From contig JAHECO010000040.1 of assembly GCA_024641705.1 (NCBI GenBank), forward strand, positions 1-33,119: a DNA stretch of 33,119 bases. Reading direction: 5' to 3'. This DNA comes from Candidatus Kryptoniota bacterium (GTDB taxonomy: Bacteria > Bacteroidota > Ignavibacteria > Kryptoniales > JAKASW01). Of the stretch, positions 16,394-24,999 are shown piece by piece (position 1 is the first letter of the stretch; each line of letters begins with the position of its first letter). The notes beneath the pieces were generated by a model that saw only the letters and a program-made list of their open reading frames with translations, was not told where the DNA came from and did no database searches. The position numbers and the translations under genes are program-made.

Positions 16394-17314
16394 ATGAAGA
16401 TCTTCGTTGCGGGGGCAACGGGTGTGCTGGGCAAGAGGGTCGTTCCGAAACTGATATCGCTTGGTCACGATGTCGTAGGATTAAGCAGGACTCGGGAAAA
16501 TGAGGAGTGGCTTGCGGCTCACGGCGCCGAATCAAGGAGGGGAAATCTCTTCGACCGCGAGGGATTGTTTGCGGTCTCGGCGGACTGCGATGCGGTGATA
16601 CATCTGGCAACGGCCATCCCGACCAAAACCAGGACCATGCTCGACGACTGGGTTCTGAACGATCGTCTCAGAACCGAAGGGACCACCAACCTTATTGCCG
16701 CCGCACTCCGAAACAGCGTGAAGCTATACCTTCAGGGCAGCGTCACCTTCATTTACGGCAGGAGACACGGCGAATGGGTGGATGAGTCCTGCCCGCCGGC
16801 GGCCGACCTTCCCCCTATGATAAAATCGTCGGTCGAGATGGAGCGGCAAGTTCTCAATTCCATCGCGCACCACGGACTCCCTGCGATCATCCTCAGATTT
16901 GGAAATGTATACGGCCCGGATTCGGAGTACACGATGTCGATGTATGACCTGATCAGCCGAGGCAAATACCCGCTTATAGAACGTGGCCGGGTGTACTGGA
17001 ACCTTGTGACCGCCGACGATGCTGCGGCTGCCGTAATCGCCGCGGTGAGACACGGGTCGAAGAATATCGGGAAAGTGTTCAACATCTGCGACGACGAACC
17101 CGTAATGTACCGTGACCTTGTGGAGTTTGTGGCAAGGTCACTCGGCGCCCCCGCGCCCATGAGCATCCCGTCCTTTCTGGCGAAGCCTGCCATCGGCTGG
17201 CACACGGTGGAGTATCTCCTTCACAGCGTCAGGTGTATGAACAGACGTGCCAAGGAGGAGCTGGGGTGGAATCTTCTGTTCCCCACGTACCGCGCGAGGG
17301 TCACGAAGCCATAA
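16394..17314 (+). CDS. Atypical extended SDR / NAD-dependent epimerase-like protein
   Basis: The 306-residue protein opens with a Rossmann nucleotide-binding motif, MKIFVAGATGVLGKRVV (GxxGxxG), then DAVIHLATAIP and a strand GSVTFIYGRR typical of extended SDRs. LRFGNVYGPD and NLVTADDAAAAVIAAV are the usual downstream motifs. The YxxxK catalytic pair is missing: aligning PPMIKSSVEMERQV places M142 and S146 where Tyr and Lys should be. It therefore probably binds NAD(P) but is unlikely to do standard SDR chemistry; a sensor, binding or altered-reaction role is possible. GAGGAG about 10 nt upstream supports the start. Confidence 0.85.
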   Translation: MKIFVAGATGVLGKRVVPKLISLGHDVVGLSRTRENEEWLAAHGAESRRGNLFDREGLFAVSADCDAVIHLATAIPTKTRTMLDDWVLNDRLRTEGTTNLIAAALRNSVKLYLQGSVTFIYGRRHGEWVDESCPPAADLPPMIKSSVEMERQVLNSIAHHGLPAIILRFGNVYGPDSEYTMSMYDLISRGKYPLIERGRVYWNLVTADDAAAAVIAAVRHGSKNIGKVFNICDDEPVMYRDLVEFVARSLGAPAPMSIPSFLAKPAIGWHTVEYLLHSVRCMNRRAKEELGWNLLFPTYRARVTKP

Positions 17315-17369
17315 TGAGACAGTGGCACGCGCGGGACGTGAAAGATACCGGTTCGGGAATGCGGCCCGC

Positions 17370-17389
17370 AATTTAGAACTATCTAAATT
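17370..17389. repeat. 8-bp inverted repeat between the SDR gene and phzF-like gene
   Basis: AATTTAGA at 17370-17377 and TCTAAATT at 17382-17389 flank 4 nt. Outside them GGGAAT and ATTCCC form a second pairing. There is no T-run, so this is either a weak terminator or an operator-like site. Confidence 0.4.
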
Positions 17390-17508
17390 CCCGTTCTCCT
17401 GTTAACTTCAGTTCGGGCGGAGCCCGGTCATGCGTGCTTCCGGGTCGCGTTTAGCCTGTTCCATGAAATCCTCATCGCATGTTCTAAAAAAGAACGGTTT
17501 GACATCCA

Positions 17509-18288
17509 ATGGAAATTCCAATTTATCAAATCGATGCGTTCACCGAAGAGAGATTCCGCGGCAATCCTGCAGCGGTCTGTATCCTGAACGGGTGGCTCCC
17601 CGATGCGATGCTTCAGAATATCGCCGCAGAAAACAACCTCGCCGAAACAGCTTTTGTTGTGGAGAAGAACGGGGGCGTAGAGCTAAGATGGTTCACGCCC
17701 GCAATCGAGGTGGATCTATGCGGGCACGCTACGCTGGCGACCGCCTATACTTTCAAGGAGCACCTCGACTACAAAGGGGATGAGATTACATTCAGGACCA
17801 AAAGCGGCGCGTTGAAGGTCGTTTACGGCGGAGACATCATGTCGATGTTCTTCCCGCGCAGACCGGCGGTGCCGTTCCCGGAAGTCTCAGAAATCTCGGA
17901 GGCACTCAGGGCCAGGCCTTCGGAAGTGCTGAAGTCCAGAGATTTGATGGCGGTCTTTGCGGATGAAGACCAGGTGCGCTCGATTCAACCCGATTTCGAC
18001 AAGATCAAGGCTCTGGATTGCCTGGGCGTCATCGTCACCGCGCCCGGAAAAAGTGCGGACTTTGTCTCCAGGTTTTTTGCCCCTCAGGCAGGGATAAACG
18101 AGGACCCGGTTACCGGTTCGGCGCATACGACGCTGATTCCTTACTGGAGCCAGAAGCTCAGGAAGAAACAGATGACGGCTCTGCAGGTGTCGAAGAGGGG
18201 AGGGAAACTCTTCTGCGAAGACCTGAATGAAAGCGTGAAGATCGCAGGCAAAGCCGTGACCTATCTTGTGGGCAAAATAGTCGTCTGA
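17509..18288 (+). CDS. PhzF-family isomerase-like protein
   Basis: The 259-residue protein has the two-fold diaminopimelate-epimerase-like fold of PhzF. Visible motifs are QIDAFTEERFRGNPAAVCIL at the N-terminus, NNLAETAFVV with the catalytic Glu at position 46, RWFTPAIEVDLCGHATLATAY, and in the second half FFAPQAGINEDPVTGSAHTTL. PhzF itself isomerises trans-2,3-dihydro-3-hydroxyanthranilate in phenazine synthesis, but no other phenazine genes are here, so this is most likely one of the many PhzF-like proteins of unknown substrate. The ribosome-binding site before the ATG is weak. Confidence 0.92.
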   Translation: MEIPIYQIDAFTEERFRGNPAAVCILNGWLPDAMLQNIAAENNLAETAFVVEKNGGVELRWFTPAIEVDLCGHATLATAYTFKEHLDYKGDEITFRTKSGALKVVYGGDIMSMFFPRRPAVPFPEVSEISEALRARPSEVLKSRDLMAVFADEDQVRSIQPDFDKIKALDCLGVIVTAPGKSADFVSRFFAPQAGINEDPVTGSAHTTLIPYWSQKLRKKQMTALQVSKRGGKLFCEDLNESVKIAGKAVTYLVGKIVV

Positions 18289-18341
18289 ATTCAGGCGGAT
18301 GACAGATTAGTAGCCGTTCTGCGTCGGTCCCGCAGACCTGC

Positions 18342-18372
18342 TTGCCAGAACAGGTGATATACCTTAGCTTTG
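18342..18372 (+). promoter_or_regulatory. Candidate promoter of the GH3 gene
   Basis: TTGCCA at 18342-18347 and TAGCTTTG at 18365-18372 are separated by 17 nt. The pair can be read as a sigma70-type promoter with a poor -10 box, or as a Bacteroidota TTG / TAnnTTTG promoter (20 nt between TTG and TAGCTTTG). Expected leader is about 70 nt to the ATG at 18447. Confidence 0.4.
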
Positions 18373-18446
18373 TGAACCCGGACCGACACGGGGTGGCATC
18401 GTGAAAGGTGTCACGAGTCGTTTCCGGAAAAATTCTTGAGGACGAA

Positions 18447-20762
18447 ATGAGTCAATTGAGCTGCTTCTTTGTTGAACTTTCGCTGTTTCATTTGCCTACC
18501 CGCGCCCGGGCATATTCTCTGACGGCATTGTTGTTTGCTCTGCTTGTCCCTCTGCGTGTTTCTCTCGCGCAACAATCTGAGCGGACGAATGCGGCGAACA
18601 AGGCTTATCTCGATCAGAAACTGCCGATGGAGAAGCGTGTCGATGATCTATTGAGCCGCATGTCCCTGCAGGAGAAGGTGGGACAGATGTGCCAATACAA
18701 TGCCGGCGGTGCAAACGCGGAACAGCTGGCGGCCCAGGGTCTGGTGGGATCTTTCCTCAACGTCACCACACCTGAGGGGATCGATAAATTGCAGAAGGCG
18801 GCGGTAACCAGATCGAGGCTCGGCATCCCGATATTATTCGGGCTCGACGTTATACACGGCTTCTCAACGATATTCCCGATTCCGCTTGCGGAGGCAAGTA
18901 CATGGGACCCGGACATGGTGAAGGCGTGCGCCTCAATTGCGGCGAAGGAAGCGTTTTCCCAGGGAATAAGATGGACTTTCTCTCCGATGGTAGATATCAC
19001 GCGCGACCCGAGGTGGGGCAGGATCGCCGAGGGCGCAGGCGAGGACCCGTTCCTCGGCATGGCCATGGCGAAGGCTCAAGTCGAAGGATTCCAGGGGCCG
19101 AGGCTTACTCCTGAGAGCTACCTCGTAGCTTGCGCTAAACATTTCGCGGCATATGGTGCGGCGGAGGGAGGACGCGACTACAACACTGCAGAAGTTTCTG
19201 AACGCACGCTCCGTGAAGTCTATCTCCCGCCTTTCAAAGCCGCCGTCGACGCCGGGGTCGGAACCCTGATGAGCGCGTTCGACGACCTTGACGGGGTTCC
19301 CGCCACTGCCAACCCGTTCACGCTCAGGGATATCCTGAAGGGCGAATGGGGGTTCGATGGATTCGTCGTGAGCGACTGGGACGCGGTCGGAGAGCTGATC
19401 AATCACGGAATAGCCTGCGACTCTTCGCAGGCGACTATGAAGGCAGTGACCGCGGGGGTGGACATGGACATGGTCGGCCCCTTCCACAACCACCTTGCCA
19501 AGCTTGTCGAGGAAGGGAAAGTGCCGGTGAAGCTCGTCGACGATGCAGTGCGCCGGATACTGACCATTAAGTTCGAGCTGGGCCTTTTCGAACACCTATA
19601 CACCCTAATCGAGAATTCGAAAGCGAGTCTCATGCTCCCGGAATACAGGAAAGCCGCGAGGGAAGAGGCGCGGGAATCCATCGTCCTGCTGAAGAACGAC
19701 GAGAGTCTCCTTCCACTCAGCAAAGAGACGAAATCAGTCGCGGTGATCGGACCTCTTGCCGACAGCAAAGTGGATATGCTCGGACCCTGGCATTGCCAGG
19801 GGAAACCTGAACCGGTGGTAACCCTGCTGAACGGCATAAAGGCGAAGGTCTCGTCTTCCACGAAGATCTCTTACGCCGAGGGCTGCGGTATCAACGATAC
19901 GTCGACCGACGGTTTCGCCGAGGCTCTGAAGGTTGCCGGGAATGCCGATGTCGTCATACTTGCGTTGGGTGAAAGGGGAGACATGAGCGGTGAAGCCGAG
20001 TCCAGGTCCTCGCTCGACCTTCCCGGCGTACAGCAGCAACTTGCCAGGGCTGTCGCCGCGCTCGGCAAGCCGGTGGTGGAAGTCCTCATGAACGGGCGCC
20101 CGCTCTCCATCCAATGGTCGGCAGATCACGTACCGGCAATTCTCGAAACCTGGTTCCTGGGGACGGAAGCCGGAAACGCTATTGCCGACGTTTTGTTCGG
20201 CGATTATAACCCCAGCGGAAAACTCCCCGTGACGTTCCCGAGAACCGTGGGACAGGTACCGATTTATTACAATCACATGAACACCGGCAGGCCGCCATCG
20301 ACCGAACATTTCACGTCGAAGTATATCGACCTTCCCTGGTCACCTCTCTTTCCCTTTGGATATGGACTAAGCTACACGAAGTTTGAATTCTCCGATTTCA
20401 ATGTCGTCGCTGATCCCGGCGTAAAGGATCAATACCTGGTCACCGTGGACGTAACGAACGCCGGGAAGAGAAGCGGGGCAGAGATAGCCCAGCTCTATAT
20501 CCGGCAGAGATGCACGTCCGTTACGAGACCCGTCGAGCAACTCGCTGGCTTCAAGAAAGTCCAGCTTCCCGCGGGCGAGACCAAGACGATCAGTTTCATC
20601 CTTACGCCGTATGATATCTCGTTCATAAATGCGAACATGCAGCGCGTGGTTGAGGCGGGAGATCTTGAAGTGATGGTGGGCGGGAATTCGGTAGACCTCA
20701 TCTCAAAAACGGTTCAGATAGAGAAATCCATGCCCGTCGTGGACAGAGTGCCGGTTTTCTGA
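18447..20762 (+). CDS. GH3 beta-glucosidase, BglX-like, exported
   Basis: GAGG five bases before the ATG at 18447 supports this start (771 residues) over a GTG at 18408. The N-terminus has a hydrophobic leader (SLTALLFALLVPLRVSLAQQ) for export. The GH3 N-terminal barrel includes MSLQEKVGQMCQYN, GIPILFGLDVIHGFSTIFPIPLAEASTWDP, ACAKHFAAYGAAEGGRDYN and the nucleophile D310 in GFDGFVVSDWDAV. The second domain holds ESIVLLKNDESLLPLSK and SGEAESRSSLDLPGVQ (probable acid/base Glu near 516-518). A C-terminal fibronectin III-like domain (VTVDVTNAGKRSGAEIAQLYI) completes it. It hydrolyses beta-glucosides such as cello-oligosaccharides, probably in the periplasm. Confidence 0.95.
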   Translation: MSQLSCFFVELSLFHLPTRARAYSLTALLFALLVPLRVSLAQQSERTNAANKAYLDQKLPMEKRVDDLLSRMSLQEKVGQMCQYNAGGANAEQLAAQGLVGSFLNVTTPEGIDKLQKAAVTRSRLGIPILFGLDVIHGFSTIFPIPLAEASTWDPDMVKACASIAAKEAFSQGIRWTFSPMVDITRDPRWGRIAEGAGEDPFLGMAMAKAQVEGFQGPRLTPESYLVACAKHFAAYGAAEGGRDYNTAEVSERTLREVYLPPFKAAVDAGVGTLMSAFDDLDGVPATANPFTLRDILKGEWGFDGFVVSDWDAVGELINHGIACDSSQATMKAVTAGVDMDMVGPFHNHLAKLVEEGKVPVKLVDDAVRRILTIKFELGLFEHLYTLIENSKASLMLPEYRKAAREEARESIVLLKNDESLLPLSKETKSVAVIGPLADSKVDMLGPWHCQGKPEPVVTLLNGIKAKVSSSTKISYAEGCGINDTSTDGFAEALKVAGNADVVILALGERGDMSGEAESRSSLDLPGVQQQLARAVAALGKPVVEVLMNGRPLSIQWSADHVPAILETWFLGTEAGNAIADVLFGDYNPSGKLPVTFPRTVGQVPIYYNHMNTGRPPSTEHFTSKYIDLPWSPLFPFGYGLSYTKFEFSDFNVVADPGVKDQYLVTVDVTNAGKRSGAEIAQLYIRQRCTSVTRPVEQLAGFKKVQLPAGETKTISFILTPYDISFINANMQRVVEAGDLEVMVGGNSVDLISKTVQIEKSMPVVDRVPVF

Positions 20763-20860
20763 TCTTCCTCTGAGGAGGCGATCGGAGCCGGTCGCGGTCT
20801 GGACGATCGCTGGTCATTCTCCTCTTGCAGTTTACACGGAAAAATCGGAATTTCCTCCGT

Positions 20861-21418
20861 ATGAAGTACGGTGGCTTGTTGGCGGGCATGTTGTTACTCG
20901 TGGCTCTTCAGGCGGATGCACAGCAAAAGAATTCCGTAGAGACTGAGCCGGTGACGGTCGATTCTGTGGACCTGAACCGGTACGTCGGGACATGGTACGA
21001 GATAGCCAGGATTCCCAACTCATTCCAGAAGAAATGCGCCATGAATACGACCGCAACGTACCGGTTGAGGCCGGACGGTAACATTGACGTGATAAACCGC
21101 TGCGTGGAGAGTGACGGCAGCGAGAATATCGCGCAGGGAATCGCAAAAGTAGTCGATCCCAAAACGAACGCGAAACTTGAAGTGAGTTTTGTCAGGTTTC
21201 TCGGGATCCAATTGTTCTGGGGGGACTATTGGATCATAGGTCTCGACAGAGAATACCGGTGGGCGATCGTCGGCAACCCGTCGAGAAAATACGGATGGAT
21301 CCTCAGTCGGACGCCAACACTCTCCGCCTACGGCAGACAAGTGGTCACCGATATCCTTCTTAAACAGGGATACAATCCGGACGATTTCGTGCCAACGGAG
21401 CAATCCGGCGCGCAATAG
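20861..21418 (+). CDS. Blc-type bacterial lipocalin
   Basis: The 185-residue product from the ATG at 20861 has a signal peptide (MKYGGLLAGMLLLVALQADAQ) with no lipobox cysteine, unlike E. coli Blc, so it should be soluble and periplasmic. Lipocalin motifs are clear: DLNRYVGTWYEIARIPNSFQKKC (GxW motif), YRLRPDGNIDVINRC, and YWIIGLDREYRWAIVGNPSRKYGWILSR. The family binds fatty acids or lysophospholipids and helps repair membranes under stress. It starts 98 bp after the GH3 gene, so co-transcription is possible but not evident; the ribosome-binding site is weak. Confidence 0.92.
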   Translation: MKYGGLLAGMLLLVALQADAQQKNSVETEPVTVDSVDLNRYVGTWYEIARIPNSFQKKCAMNTTATYRLRPDGNIDVINRCVESDGSENIAQGIAKVVDPKTNAKLEVSFVRFLGIQLFWGDYWIIGLDREYRWAIVGNPSRKYGWILSRTPTLSAYGRQVVTDILLKQGYNPDDFVPTEQSGAQ

Positions 21419-21729
21419 GCCGATTAAACGTGCATTACACAATTCTGTACGGTAATTCTTCTCGTCAATAGGTAATAAGTTCCGCTCCCTGGTCGGCGCG
21501 CGCTCCCGAGCATGATACCGCCTGACATCACATCTTCGAGCTTATCAATGAGTTAGAGAGTTCCTCTTCCGTCTTCGGCGAAATGCGGAGGCGCCGGCAT
21601 CTTAATTGAGGCAATCTGAGATGTCCATAAACAAGAGCGTCGAAAATGAGTTCTAGTCAGCACCAGAAATATGAACGTCACTGTGTCCCATTGCGCCGGC
21701 CCTTGACCGCGAGAAGGAGGCGTTGAACT
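21419..21729. other. Intergenic region upstream of pilin-like cassette A
   Basis: This 311-bp gap holds no supportable gene. It ends with a strong ribosome-binding site (GAGAAGGAGG) for the first cassette gene. I see no clear promoter boxes, unlike the gap before cassette B. Confidence 0.5.
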
Positions 21730-22233
21730 ATGGGAACAGGCCAAACGCTTTTGACGATCGCAGCCGTCATGCTTCTGGGGACAGTAATCCTTTCCACAAA
21801 CCGCAGCCTCGGCGACACGAATCAAGTCCTGCTGAACTCAAACGTAGGGCTCGAAGAAGTGTCTCTTGCCACGTCCATAATTGAGGAAGCACAAGGGAAA
21901 ACCTTCGATGAGCAGACCGACACCAGCAATGTGACGGCCCTGAACCAGCTCACTCCTGCGAACCAGCTGGGACAGGAAGGCGGTGATTCGACCGACCTTA
22001 ACGACTTTGATGACTACAACGGACTGAACGGCAACGGTCGGCTGGAGGTGGACACCCTCAGTACCGGTATCTATTATGCCTACACGAGAGTACACTATGT
22101 ATCGCTAGGGAGCGGCCTCGACAACAACTCGAGCACCGCCACGTGGAGCAAGAGACTGGACGTCTGGGTGTGGAACAAGGACGTCCCCGACACCGTGAAG
22201 ATGCACACAGTTTTCAGTTATTGGTATTTCTAA
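21730..22233 (+). CDS. PilV-like minor pseudopilin, cassette A gene 1
   Basis: This 167-residue protein opens with MGTGQTLLTIAAVMLLGTVIL: a very short leader, then one hydrophobic helix, as in type IV pilin-like proteins. If cleaved after the second Gly, the mature protein would start QTLLTI, lacking the usual Phe1 and Glu5. The following segment, SLATSIIEEAQGKTFDE, resembles the LAQSxxE region of PilV/GspI-type minor pilins. The rest is Asp/Asn-rich (DLNDFDDYNG) and ends in WSKRLDVWVWN and FSYWYF. It is clearly paralogous to 24448-24990. Twelve bases separate it from the next gene. Pilus or secretion-filament role is inferred from order and N-terminus. Confidence 0.65.
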   Translation: MGTGQTLLTIAAVMLLGTVILSTNRSLGDTNQVLLNSNVGLEEVSLATSIIEEAQGKTFDEQTDTSNVTALNQLTPANQLGQEGGDSTDLNDFDDYNGLNGNGRLEVDTLSTGIYYAYTRVHYVSLGSGLDNNSSTATWSKRLDVWVWNKDVPDTVKMHTVFSYWYF

Positions 22234-22245
22234 GGAGAGAATGAG

Positions 22246-22848
22246 ATGGGCTCCAGTACCCTGATAGATATAGTAAGCTCGATGCTTATCAGCGGCTTTC
22301 TCCTTGTGACCGCGCTTCAGATGGATGAGAAAGCGGTACAGAACACCTACTACTCTGAAACGAATCTGACAGTCCAGCAGAACCTAACATCCCTCGTTCA
22401 GAATCTCGAATATGATTTCCGTAAGATGGGATACTGTGCTGACCCGAATCTGCAGCCGAAGACCTATATGTATTTGGTGCAGGGTGACACGAGTTCCATT
22501 TCGTTCGTAGCCGACCTCAATAATGTTGGTGTCCTTGATACCGTCAAGTACTATCTCGGAGGACATGTGCCCGGGTGTCCGAACCCGCACGTGAAGATGT
22601 TGTACAGGCAGGTCGACAGCGATCCGGCGGTCGGCTCGAACCTCGGGGTCACCGAATTCTACCTAAAGTATCTGGACTCGTTCGGGCAGGAACTTCCCGT
22701 TCCCTTTACAGCACCGTCACAGGTGCAAATGGTGGAGATCACCATCCGGGTAGAACCTGCTGCCGCATACGACGACACCACTTACAGCCAGAACTTTGCG
22801 CTGTGGAGGCAGACGAGATTGATTTCAAGAAACCTGAAGAACAGGTGA
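22246..22848 (+). CDS. PilW-like minor pseudopilin, cassette A gene 2
   Basis: AAGGAGAG precedes the ATG. The 200-residue product begins MGSSTLIDIVSSMLISGFLLVTALQM, a single hydrophobic helix after only a few residues. The next part, LTVQQNLTSLVQNLEYDFRKMGYC, matches the PilW-type pattern of a helix followed by a D(L/F)R..GYC motif. The C-terminal half is beta-rich (FYLKYLDSFGQELP, VQMVEITIRVEPAA) and ends LWRQTRLISRNLKNR, also PilW-like. It has exactly the same length as its paralogue at 25000-25602. No Glu5 or normal prepilin cleavage site is present. Confidence 0.68.
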   Translation: MGSSTLIDIVSSMLISGFLLVTALQMDEKAVQNTYYSETNLTVQQNLTSLVQNLEYDFRKMGYCADPNLQPKTYMYLVQGDTSSISFVADLNNVGVLDTVKYYLGGHVPGCPNPHVKMLYRQVDSDPAVGSNLGVTEFYLKYLDSFGQELPVPFTAPSQVQMVEITIRVEPAAAYDDTTYSQNFALWRQTRLISRNLKNR

Positions 22849-22857
22849 GGTGGAGCT

Positions 22858-24093
22858 ATGGTAGGGAGAGGTACATTACTCGTTATACTTGGATTCAGCC
22901 TTATATTCTCATTCGGAAGCAGGTATTGGGAGAGAACAAGCAACGAATCCGTCGACAACTTCGTCCAGTACTACAACCAGACGAACGCGCACAACATTGC
23001 CGTCAGCGCGGCCAACTTAGCCGCTGATTCTATCTTTCAAAATCCGAGCGTCACAAATCTTTCTTTGAGCGGTAATTTCTCATCGGGAACGTTCAGTATA
23101 TCCACGGCACCTTTCGATACAGCGGATATCCAGATCACTTCCATCGGTTCGTACGAGAGTACGAGGGACACCGTTCAGGTGGTCTTGAGCCCGTATTCCT
23201 TCACGAAGTATGCTTTCTTCTCGGTTGTGGAGTCGAACATATACTGGATCACCGGAGACACGTTGTGGGGTCCCTACCACACGGAGTCGAAGATAGACCT
23301 TTCGGGCAGTCCGGTATTTTACGGCAAGGTTACCACCAAGATCGGGACCAATCCGAAGCTCCCCAGCAAATTGGCTACTCCGTATTTCTACGGCGGTTAT
23401 CAGTCGGGAGTCAGCCTTAATCTGCCCAGCAGCCTGTCCACTCTCCAGAGCGCGTCAGTGGGTGGTAAGGACTTCGTGAATCCCGGGAGCGGAAGCTACG
23501 ACGTCTATCTGACATTCAACGCCGATGGAACGGTTACTTACAAAGACAACACAATGGCATCCGACTCGACAGTCCCGCTGAACACGCTTGCTCCAAATGG
23601 GGTTATACATGTTTCGAAGGGCAACGCTCACGTCCAGGGAGTCCTGAACGGTCGGGCCACAGTCGTCGCAGACGGAAGCTCCGGTGGGGGGTACGGCAAT
23701 GTGTGGATCGAAGGCAACGTTACATATGCCCACGATCCGCAAGCCGGTTCGAGTAACGATATGCTGGGTCTCGTAGCGAACAACAATGTGGCAATCAGGG
23801 AAACAACTCCTCCCATGCACGATGTCCACATCGACGCCGGGATCTTTGCCAGGACGGGATCTTTCACTTACCAGGGATACAACGACACCGGAGTCGGACC
23901 TCTCGGGACCATCTATCTCTACGGCTCCGTCACCAATTACCAGAGAGGTGCGGTCGGCGAGTTCGACCAATCCACCAATAGCCTGAAAGCCGGGTTCCAA
24001 AAGAACTACAAGTACGACGACCGTTTCTACGCCGCTGCGCCCCCGTTTTTCCCGTCGGCCAGCCAGTTCCAGATCGTTTCCTGGAGGGAATAG
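22858..24093 (+). CDS. PilX-like protein with beta-rich C-terminal domain, cassette A gene 3
   Basis: GAGGTGGAG lies before the ATG, 9 bp after the previous gene. The 411-residue product starts MVGRGTLLVILGFSLIFSFGSRYW (one membrane helix), then FVQYYNQTNAHNIAVSAANLAADSIF, a helix like the N-terminal part of PilX-type proteins (A.N.A.SGAN.A). Residues about 120-410 are beta-rich: VHVSKGNAHVQGVLNGRATVVADG and VWIEGNVTYA suggest a repetitive beta-helix, followed by LGLVANNNVAI, IFARTGSF, IYLYGSVTNYQRGAVG and a closing KYDDRFYAAAPPFFP...WRE. Paralogous to 25613-27067. Probably exported or anchored through the N-terminal helix. Confidence 0.66.
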   Translation: MVGRGTLLVILGFSLIFSFGSRYWERTSNESVDNFVQYYNQTNAHNIAVSAANLAADSIFQNPSVTNLSLSGNFSSGTFSISTAPFDTADIQITSIGSYESTRDTVQVVLSPYSFTKYAFFSVVESNIYWITGDTLWGPYHTESKIDLSGSPVFYGKVTTKIGTNPKLPSKLATPYFYGGYQSGVSLNLPSSLSTLQSASVGGKDFVNPGSGSYDVYLTFNADGTVTYKDNTMASDSTVPLNTLAPNGVIHVSKGNAHVQGVLNGRATVVADGSSGGGYGNVWIEGNVTYAHDPQAGSSNDMLGLVANNNVAIRETTPPMHDVHIDAGIFARTGSFTYQGYNDTGVGPLGTIYLYGSVTNYQRGAVGEFDQSTNSLKAGFQKNYKYDDRFYAAAPPFFPSASQFQIVSWRE

Positions 24094-24447
24094 CACGGCC
24101 TCTTCTGCCGGGACAATACAGCGGCCGCCACGGGAACGTGTTTATCACATGCATAGGGCTGTTTGACGCGGGACACAGGGGCATCTTCGATAGTTGCATC
24201 GAATCTGGTGCATAGATATATTTTCAGCGAGTAGGAATCTACTCGTGTAATGAGTCGTGTAAAAGGGCTATGAGTCGAGTCGAACATCTTATTCCTGGTT
24301 GGGGGAGCGCCGGTACCACCATTCACCCGGTACCACAAGCCTATACCATACAAGTGGTTACACTGACCGTCTAAGCTTTGGCTTGCGGGGGGATAGCCTC
24401 CTGCCGATTAAGTAGCCCGCGCGACGTGACAACTGGAAGGAGAAGTG
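24094..24447 (+). promoter_or_regulatory. Regulatory gap between the two cassettes
   Basis: The 354-bp gap contains TTGCAT at 24194-24199 and TATATT at 24217-24222 with a 17-nt spacer, a promoter candidate for cassette B. A 7-bp-stem hairpin (CGAGTAG / CTACTCG, 24228-24245) sits at the expected transcription start. Further down, CCGGTACCAC occurs twice in direct orientation at 24310-24319 and 24327-24336, about 17 bp apart. A leader of over 200 nt before the cassette B start is implied. No open frame here looks real. Confidence 0.5.
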
Positions 24448-24990
24448 ATGGGAACCGGTCAAATGCTGGTCACTATCGGAGCCATAATGCTCCTGGGAAC
24501 GGTGATCTTGACGACAAACAGGGGAATCACCGGCAGCGGTGAACTGATGCTAAAGACAAACTTCGGCTTGGAATCGACATCGCTCGCATCGTCTACTATC
24601 GACGAAGCAATGTATCTCCCTTTTGATGCTGCAACCGCAAACTCATTCGGCGAGGGGACAATGTACATAGCTATTAACCAAACGAACCTTCTCACGCCTG
24701 CGAACCTTCTCGGGAGCGAGAACGCTGATGATGCCGTGGCCCCGGACGACTTCGACGATTACAATGGTCCCGCCGGCGGGGCTAACAATTACCGGCTCCA
24801 GACGATAAGCGACAGCACAGGCGTTTACATGGTGAAGGCCCACGTTTGCTATGTAAACAAGAACAACCTGGACGGTACTTCAAATACTCAAACGTGGTTG
24901 AAGAGATTGGATGTGTCGGTGTGGAATACTGCCAATCCGCTTGATACCGTCAAGATGTCCGCGATATACGGTTATTGGTATTTTAGATAA
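24448..24990 (+). CDS. PilV-like minor pseudopilin, cassette B gene 1
   Basis: GGAAGGAGAAG precedes the ATG at 24448; a GTG three bases earlier is less likely because the paralogue begins MGTGQ. The product has 180 residues. It shares with gene A1 the leader and helix (MGTGQMLVTIGAIMLLGTVILTTNR), the SLASSTIDEA segment, LTPANLLGSE, DDFDDYNG, TWLKRLDVSVWN and the closing YGYWYF. It is 13 residues longer than A1, mostly in the variable middle (GEGTMYIAINQTN). The same caveat on the missing prepilin motif applies. Confidence 0.65.
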   Translation: MGTGQMLVTIGAIMLLGTVILTTNRGITGSGELMLKTNFGLESTSLASSTIDEAMYLPFDAATANSFGEGTMYIAINQTNLLTPANLLGSENADDAVAPDDFDDYNGPAGGANNYRLQTISDSTGVYMVKAHVCYVNKNNLDGTSNTQTWLKRLDVSVWNTANPLDTVKMSAIYGYWYFR

Positions 24991-24999
24991 GGAGGAATG

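Noticed and set aside
21443-21450. TTCTGTAC upstream of cassette A as a third copy of the 20-bp dyad
   Set aside because: Only one half-site matches (6 of 8) and the second half is too degenerate to distinguish from chance.
24094-24447. Cyclic-di-GMP (GEMM-type) riboswitch before cassette B
   Set aside because: Some GC-rich pieces looked suggestive, but the conserved GEMM core and receptor stem pattern are not present.
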